A stretch of DNA of 64,000 nucleotides from Epiperipatus broadwayi (GCA_028023455.1 JAQFVV010006508.1:641501-705500); one strand, 5' to 3'; shown: positions 26,161-41,214, counted from the stretch's first letter. Numbers and translations are program-made. The notes: generated by a model not told the origin, from the sequence alone.

Positions 26161-26164
26161 TAAT
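26074..26164. repeat. Two adjacent AT cruciform repeats with matched caps
   Basis: AAGGAAT-(AT)n-ATTCCTT (26,074-26,119) is followed at once by ATTAGAAT-(AT)n-ATTCTAAT (26,123-26,164). In both, the unique bases flanking the array are inverted complements, so each forms a complete hairpin. Confidence 0.85.
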
Positions 26165-26999
26165 TTAAATCTTGTATTTTATAATTGTGTTAAGGAAGGG
26201 TATGACATAAAGGTATTATTATTATTATTATTATTATTATGATTATATAATTGCATTTAATCACATTTGCTCCAAGTAAGTGATTTTAATCTGATATGAT
26301 CAGGTCATTAAGCATCTATTAAATAATTTGGACTTTATTATTCAAATATGTTGATCATTATATCATCATCATTCAGAACATTGCTAACACAAGCCATCCT
26401 CTTACTTCTTGGGTCTGTCATTATGGTGATACTATTGATATTTTAAATATATAAGAATAAATCACTTCCTACCTCACTCATCACTGTATTTCAACACCAA
26501 ATGTTCACAGCTGTGTTCTGAACTGGCTTTTTTCATGTTCCATGGATCATTTGTAGAGCATATAGTGGTTGGTGAAGACAAGCCATCCTCCTACTTCTTG
26601 AATCATTGACAAACCATTTTACTTCATGTTCATTTTTCTGCTCATAAGGTGTTAGTACCATTTATTTTTTAGTTCATATAAAGGCCCACTCTTTTGCTTT
26701 ATAAATCATAATGAATTGATTTCAATAAAATCAAACATATTTTTATTTATTGATAATTTAAATAATTTGTTGTTAAGTATTGAAGTTATAGCTTACACAT
26801 TTATCATGCTGTTCATGAATTGATTTATGGATGTGTGGAAAATAAATGTCATCTGCTTGTTACATAAAATTAGAGTGATATATATTTTCAAAATATAATA
26901 CCAAATAACATATCATGTATGTAATTCGTTCAATAGAAACACCATTGGTATCATTATTTACACTTGTCTATTTTGTTGTGGCATAGATTAATATATTTC
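26165..26999. other. AT-rich non-coding stretch with (TTA)n
   Basis: A short (TTA)n array lies at 26,215-26,241. The rest is unrecognised; it may be the older inner part of the LTR copy that ends at 27,507. Confidence 0.45.
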
Positions 27000-27507
27000 T
27001 TTAATATTTACATATTAATTATTGGCATATGAGTACAACTTCCATTATTTATTGTACATTGTAATTTACACTCAAAAGACTAGAGATAATTTATAATACT
27101 CATCATAAATATTTGAACAAATATTTGCTTATTATTAAATATTTTATATACATACTTGGTTTGATTGTTTATTATTTATTGATTAGTTTTAAATATTCAT
27201 GCTCACTGTTCATATTGGCAACCCAAATACACATATGTGAATTTATTCAGAAATATCCATAGTCATTTTATCATACATTAGTTAGAGTCAGATAAGTGGT
27301 CTCAGTAATCATCATTTCCATTGAACTAGTTCATCATGCATAGTCTCATGTCACCAATATGTGTTGTTCATTAGGTTTTGATCCGAGCTCATAAATTGGG
27401 TTTGAATTCAGTTTGGTCTTTGATATAATTCTTTGGTTTGACTGGGTTTGAAGTCCAGTTTCATGGTTTTAGGGCATGTTAAATGGAAATTACTTTTGAC
27501 CGGTACA
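27000..27507 (+). mobile_element. Diverged LTR copy, 3' end at 27,507
   Basis: The last 35 bases (GTTAAATGG, then TTTTGACCGGTACA) match the reverse complement of the LTR end at 53,318. Upstream similarity is patchy but in the right order, including GTTTTAAATATTCATG and GTTAGAGTCAG words. The terminal GGTACA is followed by AT-rich DNA. The left limit is uncertain. Confidence 0.45.
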
Positions 27508-28258
27508 ATATATTTTTACAACTTTTCAATTTTTTATAGATACAAATATATATTATAATGTATATTGTAAATTAATAGGAATTTGAAAAGGAGTTCTTCT
27601 GAGAAAATGTTACTTTGTATTCTTTTGCATTTTGATATTTGTTTTACATTTTGTAATCTCTTACATTAATTTTACTTAACATCTGCTGCTTTAGGAAAAA
27701 TTGCTTCTTTAATTAATTTTCCTTAACTTCTCCTTACTAATATAATGCTTTATGTGACATTTTTTCTGTTTTATAGCTTTTCTTTTGACTTCAAAATTTT
27801 ATTACTTCATGTCATCAATATTTTTTCCAGTACTTTTGGAAGAATTCTTGATTATGTAGCTTAAAGTTTATCAGGAAATCTCTGTAAAAGAAATATTTAG
27901 TACAAATTAGGATAATCCATTGTAATATATTTTTGTAGCCTCTCTTTTTTCTTAACATAGCTTTCTTTAAAAATTTTCCTGCTTACTAACAGTTATGTGA
28001 TCATGTGATGTTTGGTGTTTTAACACCAATCCTGCCTATTAGGATAATGGTGGCTATGGTTGTTAAAGAGCCAAAGTCACCAAAATGTATGGGTGCTGAA
28101 TTGAGTTTAGACTTATATGATTATATAGGCTATTGAGCTCAGACTGACAATATTATTGTGTTTTCAATTTCATTCTCATAGTTTTGTAGTAAAGTAGAGA
28201 TAATTGATGGCTGCTGGAGGGTTGCATTATATCCTAATATCTAGGTGCAGTGCTCTCA

Positions 28259-28319
28259 GATCCAAGGCTCCCCACTGATGAAGGCCACAAGCCAGAAACT
28301 AGCCTGGGGGTATTGGATC
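28259..28319 (+). ncRNA. Hammerhead ribozyme-like motif, unit 1
   Basis: Order and pairing follow a type I hammerhead. Stem I pairs GATCCAA and CCCCA (28,259-28,274) with TGGGG and TTGGATC (28,305-28,319) around an internal loop. The CTGATGA box is at 28,275-28,281. Stem II is GGC/GCC with a five-base loop, followed by GAAA (28,295-28,298). A minimal stem III (AC, loop TA, then GC) leads to a C at the cleavage position. Two deviations are visible: an A-A mismatch closing stem II, and GCC where GUC is needed (U16.1 changed to C). It is probably inactive as it stands, but the overall fold is specific. Confidence 0.6.
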
Positions 28320-28711
28320 AGTAGGCACTAGATAGGGATTTTATGAACAAACCTTCTGGCATCCATTGATTACTCTGGTTAGCACAAGGTGGCACTACTA
28401 TATGGAGAGTTTTTGCCTGTTTACTAACAGTTATGTGCTAGCATGGGATGGTGAACATGTGATGTTTGGTGGTTTAACACCAATCCGGCCTAATACGATA
28501 ATAGTAGCTATGGTTGTTAAAAAGCCAAAGTCATCAAAATGTATGGGTGTTATATTGACTTCAGATCCATATGACCATATAGGTTATTGAGCTTAAATTG
28601 AAAATATTATTGTGTTTTCAATTTCATTCTCATAGTTTGTAGTAAAGTAAAGATAAAAGGTGGCTGTTGGAGGATTGCATTAGATCCTAAGATCTAGGTG
28701 CAGTGCTCTCA

Positions 28712-28771
28712 GATGCAAGGCTCCTCACTGATGAAGGCCACAAGCCAGATACTAGTCTGGGGATATTGGAT
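28712..28771 (+). ncRNA. Hammerhead ribozyme-like motif, unit 2
   Basis: Same architecture as unit 1, 453 bp downstream. The CTGATGA box is at 28,728-28,734. Stem II GGC/GCC is followed by GATA where GAAA is required (28,748-28,751). Stem III is AC-TA-GT, then C at 28,757 as the expected cleavage base (GUC triplet intact). Stem I is CTCA/TGGG plus GCAA/TTGG. Unit 1 has the intact GAAA and unit 2 the intact GUC, so the defects are complementary and independent. This suggests a common active ancestor. Confidence 0.6.
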
Positions 28772-28929
28772 GTGTAGGCACTAGAAAGGAAATTTATGCA
28801 CAAGCCTTCTGACATCCATTGATTACTTTGGTTAGCACAAAGTGGCACTACTATATGGAGAGTTTTTGCCTGTTTACTAACAGTTATGTGCTAGCATGGG
28901 GTAGTGATCATGTGATGATTGGTGGTTTA

Positions 28930-30873
28930 ATTGTTACAATAATGATGTCAACATTAAGGTAATTACAATATTTTAGTTTAATTTAAAAATTGAATGTACT
29001 ATATTTTTAAAATATAAAACAATAAATTATTTTAATATATGGATACATTTTTAAAAAATATATATATAACTTGAAAAATTAATCTAAATTAATAGTAATA
29101 TCAATATTCTATTCATGTAAATTATATGGAGTAAAGATATAAATGCAGAAAGTTTGAACCATATTTTATTTCATATAACAAATATATAATCTTGAAATTG
29201 TAAACAAATAATAGTGAAAATTATTTTTAGAAAGCTTTCTTATTGACACACAAATTATTTTATATTCAATAAAATTGTAAACTGAAGAATGATGTTCTAA
29301 AATTAAGTATTTTAAAATTTAATATTAGAAATAAAAAAATAATTGTTTAAAAATATATTATTAGCTTTCACATCTGATTTAAAATGTGCTCAAAAATATT
29401 TTCTTTATTAATAATACAAATTTATAGATTTTTCTTTATCAGATGTTGTTTCAAAAATTTCATTAGTGCTATGAAAATTCTATATATTTTTTTTAAATTC
29501 AAATCAATAAACTGCATTTAATTTTGAAATAATTTATTAGAGAAAATTGATAATCCAAAAGGAAAATATAATTAAAATTGATTATTAATAAAAAAGGAAA
29601 GCATGATGAAACTATGAAAAAAAAGAAGATATATGATTCCCACTTAAGTAAACAATTAATAACAAAGATTTGATCTATATCTATTTATAAACTTATGCAA
29701 TTATTATAATAACTTTATATAGTCAAAATATTTTAAAAAAAACGTTTAATTTATCCATAGCGTATATCAGTGTCAATCATCTTTTCTAGAGATAAATATT
29801 GCATTTTTTAAAAAAAAAGATTTTAAACAAATAATATTATATTTTTTGTTCATTACTGAGTCTAACTATTAATACATGCACATTTTATTTATTTTTCATT
29901 TACCATTATTATGCTCAAACAGCAAGACATTTGCTTTTCTTGATGTTAAACATAAGCAAATATATTTTATGTTATAAAAATATAAATGTCATTATACGAA
30001 ATATTTTGTCTTTATATATATATATATATATATATATGCGTGCACATGTCGACGTATATAGTATTAACCATTCATTATTTTTGCACTCGATTCACTGGTA
30101 CATATTAGAGCAGTTTTAATTTTGACACATTTGTGTCTAAACAATCTGTGAATATTTTTTTGGGATTAATGCTATCACTATTGATAATTAATTTGTTTAA
30201 TATATTCAAAAAAAAAAAAAAAACGTCCATATATATTTTTAACTTTATTTTTATTAAAATTGAACATATAACTTACATATCCACGTTTTTTATCCTCGTT
30301 ATCTTAATGATTAAAAGCTAGTTAACACTATAGACAATCCCATTATCAATGACAATTAACAATATCAAAATTATTGTCAAGACAATCTTTTTGTAATAAG
30401 AAAGGTGAAATTCCAAGCGTATTAAGGGTCTAATAGACTCATATAGACATTAAAGATTGCAACATGACCACAGAGATTGAAATTATTGTTTCAAACAAGT
30501 TAAAATAAACCTATTTAAACAAGTGAATAAAATCTATTCTAAATGCAGACTAATAAATGCTCAATAACAATATTACAAAATGCAATTATAAATTTCAAAT
30601 TGTTATCATGTACCATTAAATTACATGATTTTTTTTTATTGACGTATAGGGTTGTGAATTAGTTTTCTATAAAACAAACATTTCAATGTTTTGTTAAAAA
30701 TTCATAATATTTTTGCAGTTTTGAACTTTCTTAATGATTGCAATTATCATTGTAAAATAATAAAAAAAAATTTTTATACATAATTGGTTGATTTGAATTT
30801 TAATGGTATATCATATTTTTTATGATATATTGATTGATATTGATAAAAATACCAAATCTATCAGTCTATATAT
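28930..30873. other. AT-rich non-coding stretch
   Basis: Simple AT-rich sequence with a short (AT)n at 30,014-30,038. The segment 30,329-30,408 is shared with 33,316-33,392 (listed separately). No gene is seen. Confidence 0.55.
30329..30408 (+). repeat. Short dispersed repeat, copy 1
   Basis: Aligns with 33,316-33,392 through TAGACAATC, TATCAAT, AACAAT, a CAA-ACAA segment and AAAGGT. The second copy lies downstream of a PLE fragment, so this may be part of a family B PLE terminus. Confidence 0.5.
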
Positions 30874-31330
30874 TGTACTGGTCAAAATCTAGTGTTCATT
30901 CAACAAAACCAAGAATCCAAACAAACGTATGTGCAAGATACATAAGTACGTACATCTAGTATGTGCAAGATACATAAGTCAGAAACAATGCCAAATATCA
31001 AACTATTTTCTAGTCCTCCAGGGTCTTTGACTACATGAACAATGCTTTTGATGATAATAGTGAGTTTTATTCTTATTCTGTCCCAGCTAGAGTTTAGGGT
31101 TCACAAGCAACTTAATACAACAGATTTACATTTCATTAATTAATACCTAACTTAATTTATTACAATTGGAATGGTGTGGAGTATACCTGACATTGATTGA
31201 TAATTTAAATAAGTTGAAGATTTGATTGATTTGAACTGCAATAATAATAACTTCATGGCAACATAACAAAAGTAATTAATTTAAACCCATAAAATGTTAT
31301 AACTAATAAAAGCGATTTATGGTAGAAATT
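30874..31330 (-). mobile_element. Diverged LTR copy, terminus at 30,874
   Basis: Begins TGTACTGGTCAAAATC, matching 53,318 (TGTACCAGTCAAAATT). It keeps the CAAGATACATAAGTCA-like word, GATGATAA, TTTTATTC and CTGTCCCA blocks, and an AATGTTATAACT word further in, all in the same order as in the 53.3-kb repeat. A short internal duplication of TGTGCAAGATACATAAGT is visible near 30,931 and 30,962. The terminus abuts TATAT. The inner limit is not clear. Confidence 0.65.
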
Positions 31331-31942
31331 TGGAGTAATGACAAATGGAGATTTCACAGTATTAATATAATATATATATATATATATATTATACATATAA
31401 GTGTCATCATACAATATATGTCAATGTTTGTCTACACAACTTGATTATAAATATTGGACTCACAATTACATAATTTAAAATTCATTAAGTCAATCAGATA
31501 TTGTAATTAATAGATCTTATCGCGTTTCAATTTAGCAAGCAACTGCGATTCATTTAAGACACTAATTCGATTTTGATACAGCCAAAAATATAATATATTT
31601 AGTAAGCAGTAGGTCAAGTATAAATTGGCAAAAATCCGCCATTTTAGCCATTAATAAACTTATAATTTGAGATTTATAATGAAATTAAATAAAATATATT
31701 AATAATAATAAAAAGAACATTACTCACAAAAATGTGAGGAATTTGTTCTATTCTATAAATAAGAAATGTTATAATCCGATGGCTTGCAACACTTACATTT
31801 AATAAAATAATAAATTTATAAAGTATGATAATATTACAAAGTCTGCCTTATAAATACTGAATTTACTGTTTTTTACATATCATTTGGGTATATTTAACAA
31901 AAAAAATATAAAATATAACATGATTAAGTAGAAAACGACTTT
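31331..31942. other. AT-rich non-coding stretch
   Basis: Contains a small AT palindrome near 31,365-31,400. It may include further eroded LTR sequence. No gene seen. Confidence 0.45.
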
Positions 31943-32048
31943 AATGAAATAATCTTAAAACATTTGTCACACTTTATACACCTCTGATATTATGTAATGA
32001 AATAATCTTAAAATATTTGTCACACTTTATACACCTCTGATATTATGT
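31943..32048. repeat. Recent 53-bp tandem duplication
   Basis: Two head-to-tail copies start AATGAAATAATCTTAAAA at 31,943 and 31,996 and differ by one base (C to T), so the duplication is young compared with its surroundings. Confidence 0.93.
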
Positions 32049-32689
32049 TTACACTTATTGTCCATTTATTTTATACATAATTAGTAATAATAACACAAAT
32101 AGTTAAAAGTTATTGCTTACATGTACTGATTATAAATATCGATGATAAATTATACATATCCTAGGGCCTCAAGCAGGGTGGGTATCAATTAATATATAAG
32201 ACTGGATTCAAACCTATACTAGTGCTAATAACATTGGCACTAGGTGAAGCAGAAATATGTGCTACAATATTTCCAGCTTCAATATAAATATTTAGTAATT
32301 TTATTAATTTTTAAATTATTTTTTACTAATTATTTTTTTGAAATTTATGTTAAATATAATTTATTTTAGTTTAATTACTCCAAATAAATAATATCATCAT
32401 TTTAACTACAGGAAATGTTATTTATTTTATTTTCATACATTTTATTTAGAAATTTAGCTATGATTAGTGGATAACCAATCTAGATAACAATCCAATATTG
32501 ATTAACAATTAGATAAAATAAGCATAAATCATACACATACAAAAATGCACTATTTATCCTGCACTTAACAATCATTGGCGAATATTGAGGTTATCTTATG
32601 ATTAATTTGTAAAATTGTTTTGTACTGTATTAGACTATTCCAAGCCTATTTAATATTTTAGTATTATAGTAAGAAATAAGCAAACAGTT

Positions 32690-33012
32690 TATACTTTGTG
32701 GCTCATTATGCCTGCCCTGAAAAATTTTGTAGATCATCGTATTATGGTGAGACTAGAACCTCTCTGTCCACTAGGCTATATCAACACACTTATTCTTATA
32801 ATAAAGCTTTGGTGGACACTGATCATAGTTCAGTTTCTGTACAGAACCATGCTTCAGTCACGATTGCCAACCTGGAAGTTCAGTGGTGGTGTGCAGAGAG
32901 TGGCATGATCTTAAAAGAAAGATAAAAGAAGCTTTCTTTATATCTAGAGATGGCGACACCATCAATAGAAAAGACTCTTGCTATAAAATATCCAAGAAAT
33001 GGAATGTGTAAT
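32690..33012 (+). pseudogene. Penelope-like element (family B), GIY-YIG endonuclease fragment
   Basis: The plus-strand frame from 32,698 reads a Cys-containing start (HYACPEKFC), then SSYYGETRTSLSTRLYQH, which carries the YIG-like and arginine positions of a PLE nuclease. A frameshift near 32,905-32,925 is followed by a tail with KKLSLYLE and KYPRNGM. The order matches the family B copy at 3.2-3.8 kb. The reverse transcriptase is absent and the start of the domain is eroded. About 60 bp after the end lies the shared PLE terminal motif, so this is a 3' fragment of an element. Confidence 0.82.
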
Positions 33013-33068
33013 CATTTCATTTGCATAAATTTGCATCAATCCAAGTCAATTTATTATAGTTTGTAATG

Positions 33069-33108
33069 TGCAATGATTATGAGGGCTTTGACCCTTGAAA
33101 GTGTTTAG
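33069..33108 (+). other. Conserved PLE terminal motif (hammerhead-like)
   Basis: Reads AATGATTATGAGGG, a short loop, ACCCTTGAAA, then GTGTTTAGTC. GGG pairs with CCC ahead of GAAA and a GTC follows. Compared with CUGAUGA, the box reads ATTATGA (five of seven). It lies the same short distance after the nuclease as the motif at 3,221-3,253 does in its element. Confidence 0.5.
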
Positions 33109-33315
33109 TCATTTAATTAATAGATATTAAAATGAAAAAATAATATATATTTTCTTTATTTGTTTTTAGCTTTGTGTGCTTGTGCATGTTATCGCATTTT
33201 ATATATTATAGTAAGAAATGTAAAAGTTGCCGTGCAGTCAAAAGTGATTTATTATTCCCTTGTGTAGGGCAATTAACATTTATATAATTATATATTATTA
33301 TAGACAGTCAACACT

Positions 33316-33392
33316 TAGACAATCTCAGTATCAATAAAAGTCAACAATTTTAAACTGCTGCCAATACAACCTTATTTTAACAAAAAGGTACA
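33316..33392 (+). repeat. Short dispersed repeat, copy 2
   Basis: Partner of 30,329-30,408. It ends in AAAGGTACA immediately before AT-rich repeats. Confidence 0.5.
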
Positions 33393-35081
33393 ATTATATA
33401 TATATATATCCAAGGCCAAATTGGCACATGTATATAAAATAATTTTGTCGTAAAAAAATTATTGAAACAAAGAAATCTTTCGCAAAAGAGTTTGAAATAA
33501 AAGTTGAAAAATCATTGATTTAAAGTGGGAAGGGGTTTTTCTTAAAGTTAAACTGAAGGTTTTATAAAAAGGAAGTAAAGAGTTTATTATTATTAGTGAA
33601 ATACAATTTAAAAGCTTTAAAAATATATATATAAATCTCTTCATTTAAATTAAAGAAGAAAAATAATTTTAAAACTAGTTTTGATGTGTAGAGTAAAATT
33701 ATATATGTACGTGCGAATGTAAAACAAAAATGTATCAGTATTAAATATTATAAGTAAATGAAAAATGTATTTAAAAAAAACACAGCAGTGCACTACTAAT
33801 TACAGATATGAAAACAACACATTTTGAAATAGTTACTACTAATTAAACAATCAATCAAAAAACATGTTGTCAAAGGATTAATTGCTAAAGAATTTCGACA
33901 ACAGATATTTGCCGGAGGATATCGAAAAGAAAACACTTCGTTGATATAAGTACTGAATATTTTATCAGACAATCAGTTGAGACAGTTTAGTTGAGTTCAC
34001 AAATCAATTGAGTCAGTTAATTTCAATCAGTTAAGTTAATGGTATTCAGAAACAAGATGCAGTGCTGAGAAGATTTTGGGAACGCACGTTTTTCTCCACA
34101 CCCTGATGTCCGATGAAAACAGCAAGATCTACCCATGAAATAATGTCAGCATAACATCTTAGAAAATCTCTGTCAGTAACTAATTGCCTCCAATAATAAT
34201 AATCATGAAGAATAATGAAACTCATCAAAGAAACGTCCCAGCCAGCTGGAAGTATTTGTAATGGAAATATCCTCACCGAAAGCAGCAACCAAAGAGAACA
34301 AAATTCTATGTCTACATTCAAAATCCTAGGTAAACATTTATTTATTATCATTTATACGTAGTAGCCACCGCTGTAATTCGTAAATATTCAAGATTCAAAT
34401 TATATGAACTCTATCATACATAAAATGAACTATTGATATGTGTGTTTAAGTTTCAAATGCTATTAATGCTTTATTATTATGAGTTAATATGTGCGTGATC
34501 ATTACATCAGTGTCATTAGTTAAATTATATAAATACCAGTGTTCTACTATTAAAATCTACAAGAATATTTAAACTAGCCTAGAAATGTTAATTTAAAATG
34601 TGTGTGTATTATATTAAATTTATAGAATGTTGAAAATTATTTAATGTTAGTTAATAAATTGTCTTTCAAACTTAAACTTTATTTGTCAGTCAATTCTTTT
34701 TACCAACCTTTTATTAATTCTTTCCACCAACAATTTTGTATAATTTGTTATTGAATAAAATTAGACTGGGCTAGTTAAGGGAATTGTTTTGAGCACTGGA
34801 TTATGAGCCTACTGCCCGAATACGTTAGTCTTCAGACTAACTGGCATCCTGGGGTTTACCCTGAAACAAATAAAGTGTTTGGATAGTAGAGGTTTGAATC
34901 TAGAAGCTGAGATGGGCCATGGTTGATAGTTAAAGATATCAATAAGATCTCCCATTTTGCTCAAACGTGCCGGTTCGTTCACGTAACCTTTATAAGATTA
35001 TAAATGTATTATGAAGGAGTTGAAACCGGCCAAAACTTATATACGTGTAAGTAAGTGGTTTCAGCCGTTCGACCCGGTACA
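33393..35081. other. Non-coding stretch, possible old LTR ending at 35,081
   Basis: There is a TATATAAATA box-like word near 34,526 and AATAAA near 34,755. A GC-richer tail ends in GACCCGGTACA at 35,081, next to (AT)n, and resembles the terminal GGTACA of the LTR family. There is also a perfect palindrome GTTAGTCTTCAGACTAAC near 34,827. No coding sequence and no internal match to the other LTRs were found, so this remains a suggestion. Confidence 0.28.

Positions 35082-35082
<1 letters not shown>

Positions 35083-35132
<50 letters not shown>
35083..35132. repeat. (AT)n microsatellite, 50 bp
   Basis: Perfect array starting two bases after a GGTACA terminus. Confidence 0.95.
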
Positions 35133-35134
<2 letters not shown>

Positions 35135-36829
35135 TGGTAAAATTTGATATACATATTTTGCTTCATTATCTGGTGACATTAGTAACCTTAAAAGTAAGTT
35201 TTGAACCCATTTCTATATTTATTTTGTTATCAGGGAATGTAAGTATACACATATACACATTATGATCTTCATCATGTTTATCTAAATGGTTTTATTTACC
35301 TACTTTTTTATTATTCCTAATCTGAATTAGATTTTAATTCAGAAATCTTAAATTCCCTTCATTGTACATAGCTGCATATGTGTGTATATATATATATATA
35401 TTGCAGAAACAGAAAATAATATTAATTGTGTTAATATATAAGTATTAATTTGTATATTATTTGTTTCTATATTTACGGCAAAGTTAATGCAATATCAGAA
35501 AAAGTTAAGGAAAATAATTATTGTAACAAAAGAATGTACCTTAATTTATGAAAAATGTCATTATCATATTAGTTATTTTCAATGATTTGCAAATTTCATG
35601 GAACTCATTACATTTAAATCTTGTTCTAACACAGAAATAGGTGAAAACAATACTTTCCCAAACTTGTTTTATTTCATATATTAACTGTAAAATTGAACAA
35701 TGTTAGCTAAAATCAATCTGGATAATGCATATCTAGTAAATTTCAAGTAAAATAACTTTTTAGAAGGTTTTATATTGTATAAATACTGCCAAAATTTTAA
35801 GCTAAAAAAGGAAGAACAAATTTTAGAGAAGTTTTGATAACTGGATCCACATCACTCCAATTGTTGAAAAATGGTGGCTGAGTAAAGGAAAGAAATTCAA
35901 CTGTCATATTTCTTTCCAATCATCCTCATGCCACTATGCTGACATGCGAACACCACTTAAAATCTGCTTTAATTGAATTATGATTTAATGTTTAAAAGAT
36001 GTCTTCCATTATTTTATCTGAACTCTGTATTACTGACCATGCTTTTCATACTTATTCCTCATGTTGTCAATCTGAATGTCCACCAAGTCATTGGAATGTA
36101 ATCTGTTTATGCACTAAATGAACTCCAAATATTATTTCACTTCACTGTAATTTTATTTATAATTATAATGTAGCCTTCTATTTTATCTAATACTGAATAT
36201 AATTTCAGCTATCATAAATGTATTAATCTTAATGACTCTCTCTCACTTTCTAATTTACGAATCTCCTTTTTGTAAATATTAACACAGATCTATAATTCTC
36301 AAATCTATAATTGTATCCTCTAAATTGTCACATTTCAATTTTATGTTTACTGTTCCATGTGGCAAAGTTCATTTATTTTATTTTGAATTATGTATTTTAT
36401 ATTGAGTTGATTTTAATATGCTAATGGTTCAATCTAGTAAACCTATATTATTTTAACCACAATATCAATATTATGGAATGCTTAAATATTCAAATGTAAG
36501 TTTTCTTACTAAACAAAGGTTTGCTCAATTGAATTTTATTGAATATTATATGTGTTTTATGGATGATTACCAAGCTGTCATATTATTGGATATTATCATG
36601 TAAATTTTCTTACTTTTCTTAACAATATTGATTTTAAAATATTTCATGTTCCTCAGAGTGAAATTTGATTGCTGTATTTCATGTCTGAAATTTAATCATT
36701 TGCTTATCATGTCATTGAGGATTATAACTTGTTGTACAGTATATTTATTGTTTAAGCATACTTGGGTTTCTAAATGGAGAGAATACTACTTTCCATCCTT
36801 TTTGTTCTGATATTCTAATTAGTTAAGGT
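35133..36829. other. AT-rich non-coding stretch
   Basis: No gene. Part of it, especially near the right side, is likely the older inner portion of the LTR copy that ends at 38,373. Confidence 0.45.
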
Positions 36830-38373
36830 TATATGTGTACCTTTAAGAATGAGTTAATATTTCATCATATCATTATGCATTATAAACTTAATTTATTTGG
36901 GGTTTTAGTTAATATATCAGTGTCATTAAGAACAAGAACCTTCTTTTGCATGGATTATTCATGATAGAATTATAAGTATTGTATTTTGCTTTGTCATAAT
37001 TATTCTACATAAGTTCCAGGTTTATTCTTCATATAACTTGTGCCATAATAAGGTTTAATAGCATCAATCCCAGGAGAACTTTAGGTTGTTCTGGCTCTGC
37101 ATGGGATAACATTGGAAACCCAGTCAATGACATTTTTACCCAACACTTTAAATACTACCCTGTCATAGTTGCAGGTGAATGCTCATACTTATTAATAAAT
37201 GATGAAGCTTCTCAGTCCAAAGTTGGACCAAAATTCTTTCTAACACTATTGCAGTCAGCACATTTTTTCCCTGTGTTATATCCATAAGTTGTAATGCAGT
37301 AATCTTTGTACATTATTCTATTTTGATTATTATTAGTATATTTTAGAAATGTCAGTGTAAAGCTTATTTAAGCTATCCACTCTCCCATTTAGAGAGGTTT
37401 AATGCACTTGTAAGTGGCAGAGTTATTAAACCAATACTGTTAAATCAAATACACCAATAAATGCTTACTCATACCAAATATTCAATATTATGTATATTTT
37501 GTTACTTAAGTAAATATTGTAATACATATTAAGATACTTAATCACTATATTGTTATTGTAAACCTCATTTGAAGGTTATCTTAGAAACAATATACATTCC
37601 ACATACCTATAAATTAATGGTCATCATTTTTGTCTGATATAATTAACATCATTATCTATTAAAAGTAATTTGTGATTCGCATTAGCATATTAAACTGCAT
37701 TTCCTTAATGTATGCTACACACTCTATCTCCTATAGATGTAAATTAACCCTTGCATATTCTCTTATGCTAGTATAGCTATATTTGTAATGTGTTATAATT
37801 GGTGTCATCTATTAATGTATAAATTACCAATTGTGTGAAATCTGTACTATGTTAATTAATACTATCCTATGTAAATAAATTTATTATTTATGCTTATTAA
37901 ATTGTTATATGCATTAGTATTTAATTCACTGAATACCACTCATTCATTAGTTTAATAATGATATTATTTAAAATTCATAACTGATTACTGTTTAATAATA
38001 TGTTCATTATTACTTGTCATGGATCGATGCTATGTTATAATTTTCTTATCATGCTAGCCATTCACACTTTATTTATATGATTATTAAGTATTGTTATACT
38101 TAAGATGTCTTTCTAAATTAGGGTTTGATCTGTTTTATTTTAATAAGTTCTCTATAAATATCATGTTTTTCTCTGTGTTTCCAGAACTGGAGTAAATAAT
38201 TAAATGTGTTATCATCAGAAATGTTGGTCATAATGTTATAGCTTTAAAGAAGGCCAAACAGTGAAGAATTCATGATTGTTCCTGACCTATGTATCTTAGG
38301 CATGAGTGGATTTAGGATGCCTTTGTTCAGCTTCTAGATCTGGTTAGACAAATATACTAATCTGGCTTGTACA
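36830..38373 (+). mobile_element. LTR copy in plus orientation, 3' end at 38,373
   Basis: Collinear with the reverse complement of 53,318-54,700. Landmarks in order: CATTATGCAT near 36,870; TGTATTTTGCTTTGTCATAATTATT near 36,980 as part of a longer match; AGGTTTAATAG and GGCTCTGCATGG near 37,055-37,105; GTGTTATCATCAGAAATGTT near 38,205; and GGCATGAGTGGATTTAGG near 38,300. It ends CTTGTACA. Divergence is clearly greater than between the two repeats of the 53-kb unit. No partner repeat is seen on either side, so it is probably a solo LTR. Confidence 0.78.

Positions 38374-41214
<2,841 letters not shown>

Larger units (their letters stand above)
27975..28929 (+). repeat. Retrozyme-like direct tandem array, about 450-bp unit, 2.1 copies
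   Basis: Units start at the TTACTAACAGTTATGTG word at 27,982, 28,420 and 28,873, giving periods of 438 and 453 bp. The first copy lacks 15 bases just after the word. The third is only about 60 bp. The two full units are roughly 90% alike by eye and each contains a hammerhead-like segment at the same place. No protein is encoded. Retrozymes are known non-autonomous tandem repeats of a few hundred bp with type I hammerheads in plants and animals, transcribed and circularised as RNA. Unit size, tandem layout and the motif fit that class; assignment is inference. Confidence 0.68.

Noticed and set aside
32696-32908. Alternative 70-codon frame overlapping the family B nuclease
   Set aside because: The other frame (from 32,698) carries the YYGET nuclease motif; this one is its shadow.
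34046-34351. 101-codon minus-strand frame
   Set aside because: No motif; hydrophobic AT-rich composition like other chance frames.
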